From assembly GCA_002367375.1 (NCBI GenBank), contig DFBR01000039.1:7482-14272 (forward strand): 6,791 nt of DNA, written 5' to 3'. The translations under genes and the position numbers were made by a program. Shown piece after piece: positions 1-6,209 of this stretch; within the stretch, counting starts at the first letter, position 1; every line of letters begins with the position of its first letter. Below the pieces are notes generated by a model. It did no database searches. It was not told the DNA's origin and saw only the letters and a list, made by a program, of their open reading frames with translations. Source of the stretch: Erythrobacter sp. UBA3075. GTDB taxonomy: Bacteria; Pseudomonadota; Alphaproteobacteria; Sphingomonadales; Sphingomonadaceae.

Positions 1-1662
1 TCAAATCTCATCCGGATAAAGCGGACGGATATCCACCGGAATGCTGTCCATGCCTGCAATCGCCGCTTCGGCGTGCTCGTCGAGTTGCGCATACTGCTCG
101 AAGAAGGCGATTGTGCCTTCGTAATCGCCGGTCGCTTGCAGCATCAGCTCGGTGCGTAGCAGTTCGGTGATGCCGCTTTCCAGCCGCGCTTCGTCCACCA
201 CGAAGACGCCCGCATCCTCGTCCCAAGCGAAGGCGCCGTAGTCCAGCAGGAAGCCGTATTGCGCCGCTGCGCCCTTGCCGTGGGCTTCTTCGATGCCGAA
301 ACGCATGGAGCGGAACAGGCCGGCGAAATAGGTTGCCAGCAATTCGCTCTTTTCGGCTGCGGGCAATTCGCCGCGCTCCATCATGTAGAGAAGGTTATAG
401 ATGCCCATGACATCGGCCTTGCTCTCTTCGAGCGCCGAATATTGCTCGCGCAGTTCTTCGTTCACGGTGGTTTCGCGGCCTTCGACCGTGATGCTGCCGG
501 GGCCAAGCGAGTGGCTGAGCTCATGGAACAGGGTGAACAGCTGCATGTAGCGGCGGCTGACCAGCGCGGCCTGCTCTTCCGCCAACACAACATCCGCAAT
601 CGGATCGAGGATCATGTCGAACTTTGCGCCGAGCACGTTGGACAGGATCACCTTCTTCGCGCCCTTGGCTTCGCGCACACGCTCATCATTGGGCAGGTTG
701 AAGGCGATGGTCTGCACACCGGGCACGTTATCGCCGCCGCCATGCACTTGGTCTGCCACCGCGATGGGGCTTTCGAAACCGCGGGTGAAATTGTGATATG
801 CTGCGTCGATGGGGAGGTTGCCCTCCATGTCGCGCAAATAGCCGACGTAGCGATCCAGCGCGGCGCTTTCATCGGGGTTGCGCAGGGTCACAAAGCTCTC
901 GAACGCGGTCTTGGTGCCGTAGAGGCGGTCAGTGTAGACTTCATACGGGCCGATGGCGATTTCGATGGGAGTGTCCTCAAGGTCCATCCACGCCATTTCG
1001 CTTTCGAAATAGTCGTCAGAGAGGAAGCTGTCGGCGCGCAGGGTCAGGAAGCGTTTGAGGCTGGCATTGGTGGTTATCTCTGCCGCCTCGCGCAGCAGCG
1101 CGGCAGCGGGTGCAAGGAATTCTGCATATTCCACGCTGTAGGGAATGGCGACAAAGCCGCCTTCATCATCGCGCCGCACCACGGTGTAGGGGCTCATCAA
1201 ATCATCGCGCTGGTCGGGATTGGCTTCGAGATAGGCGTCGAATTCCTCGCGCGTCAGGTCCGCTGGATAGAAGCCTGCGCCTTCGGGCCATTCGGTATCA
1301 CCATGGAACGGGTGGTTGTCCGCCACGCTGTCCCACGGGCCGAAATGGCGGTCGAACATGTCGAGTGTATCGGCATCCCCGCTGGCTTCGATTTCGGCGC
1401 GCAATTCAGGCAGATTTTCTCCGCGCTGACGCAGGTAAATCTCGTCCATATAGCCGCTGGCTTCGATCAGCAGATTGACCACTTGGCGCTCTTCGTCGGA
1501 GAGGTAGGACGTGTCCGGCGCCATCTCGACATCGGCAATCGTCGCGCGGCTGGCGGCCATATCATAGCTCCCATCCCCGACCTGCTCAGTAGCGGGCGAG
1601 CAGGCGGCGATCAGTGCGACAGGAGCAGTGGCGAGCGAAAGGGCGATTAGTGCGCGGCGCAT
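1..1662 (-). CDS. M49-family (dipeptidyl peptidase III-like) zinc peptidase lipoprotein
   Basis: The predicted product is 553 aa, a zinc-dependent peptidase probably anchored in the outer membrane and facing the periplasm. The start at 1662 is preferred over the longer frame to 1698 because an AAAGGA Shine-Dalgarno lies 8 nt upstream and the product then opens with a clean lipoprotein signal: MRRA, a hydrophobic stretch and lipobox IAAC with Cys21. Residue +2 is Ser, so no Asp retention signal. The zinc site is HELSH at residues 380-384 followed by GPG, and the second M49 motif EESKAD is at 412-417 (canonical EECRAE/D). By analogy His380, His384 and Glu413 bind zinc and Glu381 is catalytic. 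Classical DPP III has a hexapeptide HELLGH and is about 700 aa; this one has a pentapeptide and is shorter, as in some bacterial members. The conserved-looking block around 318-350 (GGGDNVPG, IAFNLPNDE) also fits bacterial M49 homologues. Substrate is unknown. The TGA stop is at the first base of the window, so downstream context is unseen. Confidence 0.88.
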   Translation of the reverse strand: MRRALIALSLATAPVALIAACSPATEQVGDGSYDMAASRATIADVEMAPDTSYLSDEERQVVNLLIEASGYMDEIYLRQRGENLPELRAEIEASGDADTLDMFDRHFGPWDSVADNHPFHGDTEWPEGAGFYPADLTREEFDAYLEANPDQRDDLMSPYTVVRRDDEGGFVAIPYSVEYAEFLAPAAALLREAAEITTNASLKRFLTLRADSFLSDDYFESEMAWMDLEDTPIEIAIGPYEVYTDRLYGTKTAFESFVTLRNPDESAALDRYVGYLRDMEGNLPIDAAYHNFTRGFESPIAVADQVHGGGDNVPGVQTIAFNLPNDERVREAKGAKKVILSNVLGAKFDMILDPIADVVLAEEQAALVSRRYMQLFTLFHELSHSLGPGSITVEGRETTVNEELREQYSALEESKADVMGIYNLLYMMERGELPAAEKSELLATYFAGLFRSMRFGIEEAHGKGAAAQYGFLLDYGAFAWDEDAGVFVVDEARLESGITELLRTELMLQATGDYEGTIAFFEQYAQLDEHAEAAIAGMDSIPVDIRPLYPDEI

Positions 1663-1840
1663 GAAACATATCCTTTGACTGGAAACAGGCGAAACCATCT
1701 AGCCGAGCCAGCGTGATGAGTCACCATTGCCGCTCGCCCATAGCCAATCTTGGCCTGCCCCAAGAACTCCCACGCTTGCTCTTGTGCAAAGCGCGCGCCA
1801 TTTACCCAGCCTCGCAAGACCGCTGTGCAGGAGAATTCAC
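1663..1840. other. Divergent intergenic region between peptidase and yghU
   Basis: These 178 bases separate two divergent genes and should hold both promoters. I see the peptidase Shine-Dalgarno (AAAGGA on the minus strand, about 1671-1676) and the yghU Shine-Dalgarno at 1829-1833. I could not assign a convincing -35/-10 pair to either side. Open frames extend into this region from both genes, but the Shine-Dalgarno sites and the homology boundaries argue that they are not translated. Confidence 0.5.
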
Positions 1841-1843
1841 TTG
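1829..1843 (+). promoter_or_regulatory. Ribosome binding site that fixes the TTG start of yghU
   Basis: AGGAG at 1829-1833 stands 7 nt before TTG at 1841. No ATG lies near it in frame. Similarity to E. coli YghU begins right after this codon (ADPTYTPPSVW), and the 38 upstream in-frame residues look like non-coding translation. Together these make TTG the best start. Confidence 0.85.
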
Positions 1844-2698
1844 GCCGACCCGACCTACACCCCGCCTTCCGTCTGGCAGAATACGACAAGCGGCGGTAAA
1901 TTCGCCAGTATCAATCGACCCACAGCGGGCGCGCGGTTCGACAAGGAATTGCCGGCAGGTGAGCACGCCTTGCAGCTTTACTCGCTCGCCACTCCCAATG
2001 GGGTGAAGGCAACGATCATGCTGGAGGAATTGCTCGAAGCGGGACATGGCGACGCCGAATATGACGCCTGGCTCATCAACATTGGCGAAGGCGACCAATT
2101 CTCCAGCGGCTTCACTGCGCTCAATCCCAATAGCAAAATCCCGGCCCTGCTCGACCGTAGCGGCGACACTCCCGTCCGCGTGTTTGAAAGCGGCGCGATC
2201 CTGATGCATCTGGCAGAGAAGTTCGGACGCTTTCTGCCGACCGACCACACCCGCGCCGAAGTGCTCAGCTGGCTGTTCTGGCAGATGGGAAGCGCGCCTT
2301 TCATCGGTGGTGGTTTCGGCCATTTCTACGCCTATGCGCCGGAGAAATTCGAATATCCGATCGACCGCTATGCGATGGAAACCAAACGCCTGTTTGATGT
2401 CGCGGACAAACGGCTTGGCGAGACGCGCTATTTGGGCGGCGATGCGTACACAGTGGCCGATATCGCCACTTTCCCGTGGCTCGCACCCTTCGTGGAAGGC
2501 ATCATCTACGAAGACGCCAAGACCTTCCTGTCGATTGACGATTACAGCAATGTCGCGCGCTGGGCAGGCGAGATCGCCCAGCGCCCAGCTGTGCAGCGCG
2601 GTCAGATGGTCAACCGGACATGGGGCGAAGACGTCGAACAATTGCCGGAGCGCCACGGCGCATCAGATTTCGACAAGCTGAGAGCACTGCGGGACTGA
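1841..2698 (+). CDS. yghU: YghU-type glutathione S-transferase / disulfide-bond oxidoreductase
   Basis: The 285-aa product matches what I recall of E. coli YghU (288 aa) nearly end to end, including INRP near residue 24, LQLYSLATPNGVKATIMLEE around 45-63, GEGDQFSSGF, NPNSKIPAL, FESGAI, GGGFGHFY and VNRT near the C-terminus. The N-terminal half is a thioredoxin-like GST domain. Its TPNG at 51-54 takes the place of a catalytic Tyr/Ser/Cys, IPAL carries the cis-Pro at 101, and Glu116-Ser117 should bind the gamma-glutamyl end of glutathione. The C-terminal half is the helical GST domain. Characterised YghU binds two glutathione molecules (or GS-SG) per subunit and reduces disulfide-bonded and peroxide substrates in the cytoplasm, with little classical transferase activity. 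The 3-aa length difference supports the TTG start. It appears monocistronic: the tRNA downstream has its own promoter-like sequence. A role in thiol redox homeostasis is inferred from the family. Confidence 0.95.
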   Translation: MADPTYTPPSVWQNTTSGGKFASINRPTAGARFDKELPAGEHALQLYSLATPNGVKATIMLEELLEAGHGDAEYDAWLINIGEGDQFSSGFTALNPNSKIPALLDRSGDTPVRVFESGAILMHLAEKFGRFLPTDHTRAEVLSWLFWQMGSAPFIGGGFGHFYAYAPEKFEYPIDRYAMETKRLFDVADKRLGETRYLGGDAYTVADIATFPWLAPFVEGIIYEDAKTFLSIDDYSNVARWAGEIAQRPAVQRGQMVNRTWGEDVEQLPERHGASDFDKLRALRD

Positions 2699-2709
2699 AC
2701 CACACACCC

Positions 2710-2737
2710 TTGCGTCCCACTGGCGAGCCGCTATATG
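2710..2737 (+). promoter_or_regulatory. Probable sigma-70-type promoter of the tRNA-Gln gene
   Basis: TTGCGT at 2710-2715 and TATATG at 2732-2737 are separated by 16 nt, and the -10 ends 13 nt before the mature tRNA 5' end, leaving a short leader. The bases after the -10 (AGCGCGC) are GC-rich, like the discriminators of stringently controlled stable-RNA promoters. The -35 is only a partial match, so this is a reasoned guess. Confidence 0.55.
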
Positions 2738-2750
2738 AGCGCGCTCCTGC

Positions 2751-2825
2751 TGGGGCGTGGCCAAGTGGTAAGGCACCGCTTTTTGGTAGCGGCATTCGCA
2801 GGTTCGATCCCTGCCGCCCCAGCCA
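2751..2825 (+). tRNA. tRNA-Gln (anticodon TTG)
   Basis: All arms of the cloverleaf can be drawn. The acceptor is TGGGGCG (2751-2757) with CGCCCCA (2815-2821), perfectly paired and starting with U1-A72, as is typical of bacterial tRNA-Gln. The D arm is GCC...GGC. The anticodon stem is CCGCT (2776-2780) with AGCGG (2788-2792), enclosing loop TTTTGGT with anticodon TTG at 2783-2785, which reads CAA and CAG. The T arm is GCAGG (2798-2802), loop TTCGATC, and CCTGC (2810-2814). The discriminator is G2822, and CCA is encoded at 2823-2825. A run of five T follows at once (2826-2830), but there is no separate terminator hairpin. Confidence 0.98.
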
Positions 2826-2835
2826 TTTTTACCTG

Positions 2836-4308
2836 TTAATCTCTCAGCGCAATGCGGCCTCTGCCCTGCACAGCAAGCGGCAGATATAGCCCTTGCGCGG
2901 CAGCGCGAATCTGTCCGTGACGTACATTTTCGATGTCCGCAGACAGCACGAATTCTCCGATCCGCACCTCTTCCAGCGCTTCTCCCGCGACTTCAAGTAC
3001 ATGAGCATATTCGCGGTCGAAATTCTCCTGCAGCGTCGCTTCGATCTGATCGTGCAATGCGGGTGAATTGGCAAATATCAACAGCAAGTCGGACGCCAAC
3101 CTGTCAGTATCACCATAGGCCTGCAAATCGGCAACCGACACTTGCCGGCTGTCATAATCGCCCTGCACCAGTCCGGTCAGCCAGAGCCGCCCCTCGACCG
3201 TGCCAAAACGGCTCGCCGCGCCTTCTGTGGGGGTCATGACAAGATCAATGCCCACGGCGAGGCGTCCACCTTGGGTGGGGTAGATTTCCACCCCGCTGAA
3301 CGCGGTTTGCACAGCGCCGACGCCCGGCAGAGCGATGCCGCGTTCAGCAAGCGCGCCAAGCTCGCGCAGGAGAATGGGTTCAAGCAGCGCATATTCGCTC
3401 AGCACAGGCAGGAACACATCGAGCTGCCCTGCCCCTTCGGGCACTGCATTGGCCGGCAAGGCCGTCGGCTCCGGCGCGGTGGGACGCTCTCCCAGATAGG
3501 TCCGCGTGTTCGCTTCCAGCGCCAGATTGAGCACCAGGCTGGAGCGTGTGGTCGAGATGCTGGCAATGCCCACCTCGAGCGGTTGCAAATACAGCCATGC
3601 GGGCGGGTCTTCGCGGTTGAGCGATTCCACGGTGAAGGCCTGCTGCCACAAATCCTCCACCTGCGCGCGCACATTGACCCGCTCCAGCTCGCGCTCGATC
3701 TCACGTTCAATCCGCGCCATCACCGGGCGCAGCTGCGCATCGGCCTGGCTCATGAAGGTGATCCTCTGGCCGAGGAACTCCACGCCCGGTGGGCGCGACC
3801 AATTGTAGCGCAGATCGACGTCGGCAGTGGGCGACCAGTCGCGGCGAATCTCAACGCGCACCACCACTTCAACCGTCGCATTGCCGGTCGCCGTTTCCCC
3901 GCTCAGCACGCCGCCGATGTCACGGGCTGACACCTGCGCAGAGACCGGCATCCGGAGGACAAGATTTCGGCCCTCGCCGCGCAGGGTCAAATTTCCGCGT
4001 GTGACATTGCCGACGATACGGCAACTGATGCGCGGCGTTACGCGGACATCACGGCCGAGCACGCGCACACGTTCTGTCGGGGCGCAATTGTCACGGGTTT
4101 CATCGATGCCATAAAGATTGCGCGGCACATTGCGCGCAACAATGGTGCGAATAGTCTCGAGCGGGATTGTGACGGGCACGGCGAGGCGTGATTGCAGATC
4201 AGGTATTTCGAGCTCGGCAGCTTCACGCGGCGGGGCCTCCACCTCGATATCATTGCGACAGCCTGCCAGCAGCAAAGCCATACTTAGCAGCGCAATCAGA
4301 TGTTTCAC
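2836..4308 (-). CDS. DUF4403-family lipoprotein
   Basis: The predicted product is 490 aa. I chose GTG at 4308 because it gives a textbook lipoprotein signal, MKHLIALLSMALLLAGC, with lipobox LAGC and Cys17. Residue +2 is Arg, which predicts outer-membrane sorting. The frame runs further upstream to 4542, but those residues look like untranslated DNA, and the internal ATG at 4281 would leave no charged n-region. The upstream Shine-Dalgarno is poor (GGGGCGAG). Overall composition and layout match the uncharacterised DUF4403 family: a beta-rich N-terminal part (IPLETIRTIVARNVPRNLYG), a middle segment with a Glu/Arg-rich helix (residues about 195-215, RIEREIERELERV), and a C-terminal half with a LPGVGAVQTAFSGVEIYP block. 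Cys75 and Cys96 could form a periplasmic disulfide. Function is unknown; a role in the cell envelope is inferred only from the lipoprotein signal. It converges on tRNA-Gln with 10 nt between them. Confidence 0.87.
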   Translation of the reverse strand: MKHLIALLSMALLLAGCRNDIEVEAPPREAAELEIPDLQSRLAVPVTIPLETIRTIVARNVPRNLYGIDETRDNCAPTERVRVLGRDVRVTPRISCRIVGNVTRGNLTLRGEGRNLVLRMPVSAQVSARDIGGVLSGETATGNATVEVVVRVEIRRDWSPTADVDLRYNWSRPPGVEFLGQRITFMSQADAQLRPVMARIEREIERELERVNVRAQVEDLWQQAFTVESLNREDPPAWLYLQPLEVGIASISTTRSSLVLNLALEANTRTYLGERPTAPEPTALPANAVPEGAGQLDVFLPVLSEYALLEPILLRELGALAERGIALPGVGAVQTAFSGVEIYPTQGGRLAVGIDLVMTPTEGAASRFGTVEGRLWLTGLVQGDYDSRQVSVADLQAYGDTDRLASDLLLIFANSPALHDQIEATLQENFDREYAHVLEVAGEALEEVRIGEFVLSADIENVRHGQIRAAAQGLYLPLAVQGRGRIALRD

Positions 4309-4704
4309 GAAACTCGCCCCATCAGGCGTGAAGAATGCGCGCGCACAGCACGCGTGGCAAGAACAAACCCAGCAGAAGGTGCTATCGACTACAAGACGGC
4401 CCCAAATGGCAACTCCATGAAATAGGCGCGTTTTCGCAACGCTCCCAAAATGCCTGACTTCGCCGAGAAACCGCAGAAAATGGTTAATTTTCAAGCGATG
4501 AAATGACTGTAATACGGGCTGAATGCATTTTACGATTTGCAAGGGCAGGTCTAAGCTTATCCACGGTCGCTTCGAGTCCCCGAAAAATGGTTTTCGAGGA
4601 TGTTGGGGGACACATTCGACGCCCTTGGCGCAGCCCTTGGCTTCGCCGAATCATAAATAGAACAATAGGCGAAGAATGCGTCGGTCTTGAAGTGGGACCA
4701 CAAG
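4309..4704. other. About 400-base divergent non-coding region
   Basis: I find no gene here that I can support; open frames crossing it are extensions or shadows of the neighbours. It must hold the promoters of the DUF4403 gene (leftward) and the sigma-54 activator (rightward), but I see no confident -35/-10 pair. Small structures present: an AT-rich inverted repeat GAAAAT/ATTTTC at 4476-4481 and 4487-4492; two copies of GCCCTTGGC, 12 bp apart, at 4621-4629 and 4633-4641; an inverted repeat CTTCGCC/GGCGAAG at 4641-4647 and 4668-4674 flanking the AT-rich CATAAATAG; and two GANTC sites at 4574-4578 and 4648-4652. Confidence 0.5.
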
Positions 4705-5652
4705 ATGCATGCAGCGCATCATTCCGTGCAGGACCTGATCGGTTCAAGCGCACAGATGAGTGATTTGCGCAGCTATGTCCCCAAGGTAGCGCAAGCCGAA
4801 GTGCCCGTCCTGATTCAGGGCGAAACCGGCACCGGTAAAGAGCGTGTCGCGGCGCTGATCCACGAACTTGGCCCACGCCGCGACGGCCCTTTCGTTGCCG
4901 TCAACAGTGCCGCCCTGCCCGAACATCTCGTCGAATCCGAATTCTTCGGCCATGCCAAAGGGGCCTTTACTGGTGCAGTTGCCGCGCATGAGGGCAAGTT
5001 CATGGCTGCTGACGGCGGCACGCTGTTCCTCGACGAAATCGGCGAGATGAGCCTGACTGCGCAAAGCAAGTTGCTGCGCACGCTGGAGACCGGCGAAGTG
5101 ACCCCGCTCGGCTCCAACCGCACGCACAAGGTGAATGTCCGGGTGGTCGCCGCCACCAATGAGGACCTCGACGAGTGCGTCGCGCGCGGGACATTCCGTG
5201 CGGATTTGTTTTATCGCATCAATGTCGCGCGGTTGTGGGTCGCGCCCTTGCGCAACCGCACCGATGATATCGGCCCGATCCTGTCGCACTTTATCACCGG
5301 GCTGAATGATCGTTATGGCCGCCATGTGGAGCCGCCAGACGAGGATTTGCTGGACGCGCTGCACGACTATCAATGGCCCGGCAATATCCGCGAATTGCGC
5401 AATTTTGCCGAGGCATTGTTCATCGACCCGCCCGAAAACCGGCCCGTGCATATGGAGGATTTGCCCGATGGCTATCGCCGCCTGCTGGAAACCCATCAGG
5501 TGACGCGCCTGCCAGAGCGCGACCAGATCATGGAAGCGCTGGAAGAGACCCATTGGAACAAGGCGCAGGCCGCAAGGAAACTCAATTGGTCGCGCATGAC
5601 GCTGTACCGCAAGCTCGACAAATATGAGATCGATGAAGAACCGGGCGAATGA
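4705..5652 (+). CDS. Sigma-54-dependent transcriptional activator without a sensor domain (PspF-like architecture)
   Basis: The 315-aa product is a bacterial enhancer-binding protein that would remodel RpoN holoenzyme by ATP hydrolysis. The AAA+ domain begins almost at once (about residue 9). It has Walker A GETGTGKE at 39-46, the sigma-54-contacting loop GAFTGA at 86-91, Walker B GGTLFLDE at 104-111, sensor I Asn in ATN at 150-152, arginine-finger segment FRADLFYR at 164-171 and sensor II WPGNIREL at 224-231. A Fis-type HTH ends the protein (about 272-307, NKAQAARKLNWSRMTLYRKL). All catalytic elements are intact. There is no receiver, GAF, PAS or V4R domain, so length and layout resemble PspF. 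However, the position matching PspF Trp56, the PspA contact, is Arg59 (PRRDGPF), and no pspA follows, so it is probably not PspF. The start could instead be TTG at 4687, adding 6 residues; neither has a strong Shine-Dalgarno. It likely controls the downstream sigma-54 promoter. Confidence 0.93.
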   Translation: MHAAHHSVQDLIGSSAQMSDLRSYVPKVAQAEVPVLIQGETGTGKERVAALIHELGPRRDGPFVAVNSAALPEHLVESEFFGHAKGAFTGAVAAHEGKFMAADGGTLFLDEIGEMSLTAQSKLLRTLETGEVTPLGSNRTHKVNVRVVAATNEDLDECVARGTFRADLFYRINVARLWVAPLRNRTDDIGPILSHFITGLNDRYGRHVEPPDEDLLDALHDYQWPGNIRELRNFAEALFIDPPENRPVHMEDLPDGYRRLLETHQVTRLPERDQIMEALEETHWNKAQAARKLNWSRMTLYRKLDKYEIDEEPGE

Positions 5653-5658
5653 AGTACT

Positions 5659-5709
5659 TGGCGAGTGTCACAGCCGTTGCACATCGAGTGTAACATGAGA
5701 CACTCGCCA
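5659..5709 (+). promoter_or_regulatory. Candidate upstream activator sites: nested palindrome with four GTG-type half-sites
   Basis: An 11-bp perfect inverted repeat, TGGCGAGTGTC (5659-5669) and GACACTCGCCA (5699-5709), encloses a second one, GTTGCAC (5676-5682) and GTGTAAC (5688-5694, one G-T mismatch). Read as DNA sites, this gives four related half-sites in alternating orientation: GTGTCAC (5665-5671, plus), GTGCAAC (5676-5682, minus), GTGTAAC (5688-5694, plus) and GTGTCTC (5697-5703, minus). CGAGTGTCACA and CGAGTGTAACA also form a direct repeat offset by 23 bp, about two helical turns. The array lies roughly 105-140 bp upstream of the predicted start at 5807, the usual place for enhancer sites of sigma-54 activators. 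It could also fold as RNA at the end of the activator transcript, but no T-run follows, so it is not a standard terminator. Confidence 0.65.
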
Positions 5710-5780
5710 GCCATTCACCCCGCCACCGTCACCGACTGAATCCACCACGAAACCACGCAAATCCCGGCTTTTCCCGAGTC

Positions 5781-5796
5781 TGGCACGCGCTGTGCA
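5781..5796 (+). promoter_or_regulatory. Sigma-54 (-24/-12) promoter of the DUF3467 operon
   Basis: TGGCACG at 5781-5787, four spacer bases and GTGCA at 5792-5796 match the consensus TGGCACG-N4-TTGCW with one mismatch. The invariant GG (5782-5783) and GC (5794-5795) have exactly the required spacing. Transcription would begin near 5807, giving a leader of about 24 nt before the ATG at 5831. A sigma-54 activator gene immediately upstream makes the match much more credible than chance. I see no clear IHF site between the activator sites and the promoter. Confidence 0.85.
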
Positions 5797-5830
5797 ACAT
5801 GGTTCCGCAAACAAAGCGGAGACCTCGATC

Positions 5831-6205
5831 ATGGCGACTGGTTCAAGTGGTTTGCAGCAACGGGCAGCACCCGTGGCGGCCCCGATGGCCAGCTATGCGA
5901 ACTATTTCGAGATTGGTCACAACGCCGCTGAATTCCTGATCGACGTCGGGCAGGTAGAGCCCGAAAGCGGCGATGTCCGCCTGGCCAAGCGCATCGCGCT
6001 CAGTCCCACCCATGCCAAATTGCTCGCCCGAATGCTGGACGATTCTGTCGCCCGCTTCGAGCGCGACCATGGCGCCATTCCCGACCTGGCCGTGCCCGCC
6101 AATGCTGGCGACTTCGGCCTCACCAACCCCGACGATTTCGAGCGACGCGCGGTCCATGCGCGGCAGCGTGCGCTCGCTCAACACTCCGATCCTGCAAAGA
6201 GGTGA
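5831..6205 (+). CDS. DUF3467 domain protein
   Basis: The 124-aa product is small and probably cytoplasmic: no signal peptide or membrane segment is visible. The ATG at 5831 is chosen because GGAGA (5818-5822) stands 8 nt upstream and the start lies about 24 nt after the predicted sigma-54 transcription start. The in-frame GTG at 5792 lies inside the -12 element and is excluded. After a disordered Ala/Pro-rich tail, residues 21-84 carry the DUF3467 pattern: SYANYFEIGHNAAEFLIDVGQ, a short acidic loop, then RIALSPTHAKLLARMLDDSVARFERDHGAIP. The C-terminal 40 residues are charged and not recognisable. The family has no established function that I know of. As first gene of a sigma-54 operon it could be a structural partner, chaperone or regulator of the next gene product; these are guesses. 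The stop lies 4 nt before the next start, so the two are likely coupled in translation. Confidence 0.85.
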   Translation: MATGSSGLQQRAAPVAAPMASYANYFEIGHNAAEFLIDVGQVEPESGDVRLAKRIALSPTHAKLLARMLDDSVARFERDHGAIPDLAVPANAGDFGLTNPDDFERRAVHARQRALAQHSDPAKR

Positions 6206-6209
6206 TGCG

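Noticed and set aside
259..1650. 463-codon open frame on the plus strand opposite the M49 peptidase
   Set aside because: It is antisense to a gene with clear motifs. Its residues (many His, Ala, Gly and Gln) look like a shadow translation with no recognisable domain.
1802..2656. 284-codon minus-strand frame opposite yghU
   Set aside because: YghU is unmistakable on the plus strand; the antisense product resembles nothing and spans the yghU gene boundaries arbitrarily.
3142..3930. 262-codon plus-strand frame opposite the DUF4403 gene
   Set aside because: Composition is that of a GC-rich shadow frame, and there is no supporting start signal or motif.
4476..4492. AT-rich hairpin GAAAAT/ATTTTC as terminator or regulatory RNA
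   Set aside because: The stem is six weak pairs, it is not placed after any gene end, and nothing else supports it.
4595..4620. Possible further activator site (CGA...TGT...ACA...TCG) upstream of the activator gene, implying autoregulation
   Set aside because: Only about half of the positions are symmetric, and the spacing differs from the array at 5659-5709, so it is not distinguishable from chance.
4687..4704. TTG start giving six extra residues on the activator
   Set aside because: It is not excluded, but it lacks a good Shine-Dalgarno, and the ATG at 4705 already leaves the full AAA+ domain.
4744..5553. 269-codon minus-strand frame opposite the sigma-54 activator
   Set aside because: It mirrors an intact AAA+ gene and shows no domain of its own.
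5659..5709. Rho-independent terminator of the activator gene
   Set aside because: The stem is long, but the loop region is 29 nt and the bases after it (GCCATTCACC) contain no T-run. Position and half-site pattern fit activator binding better.
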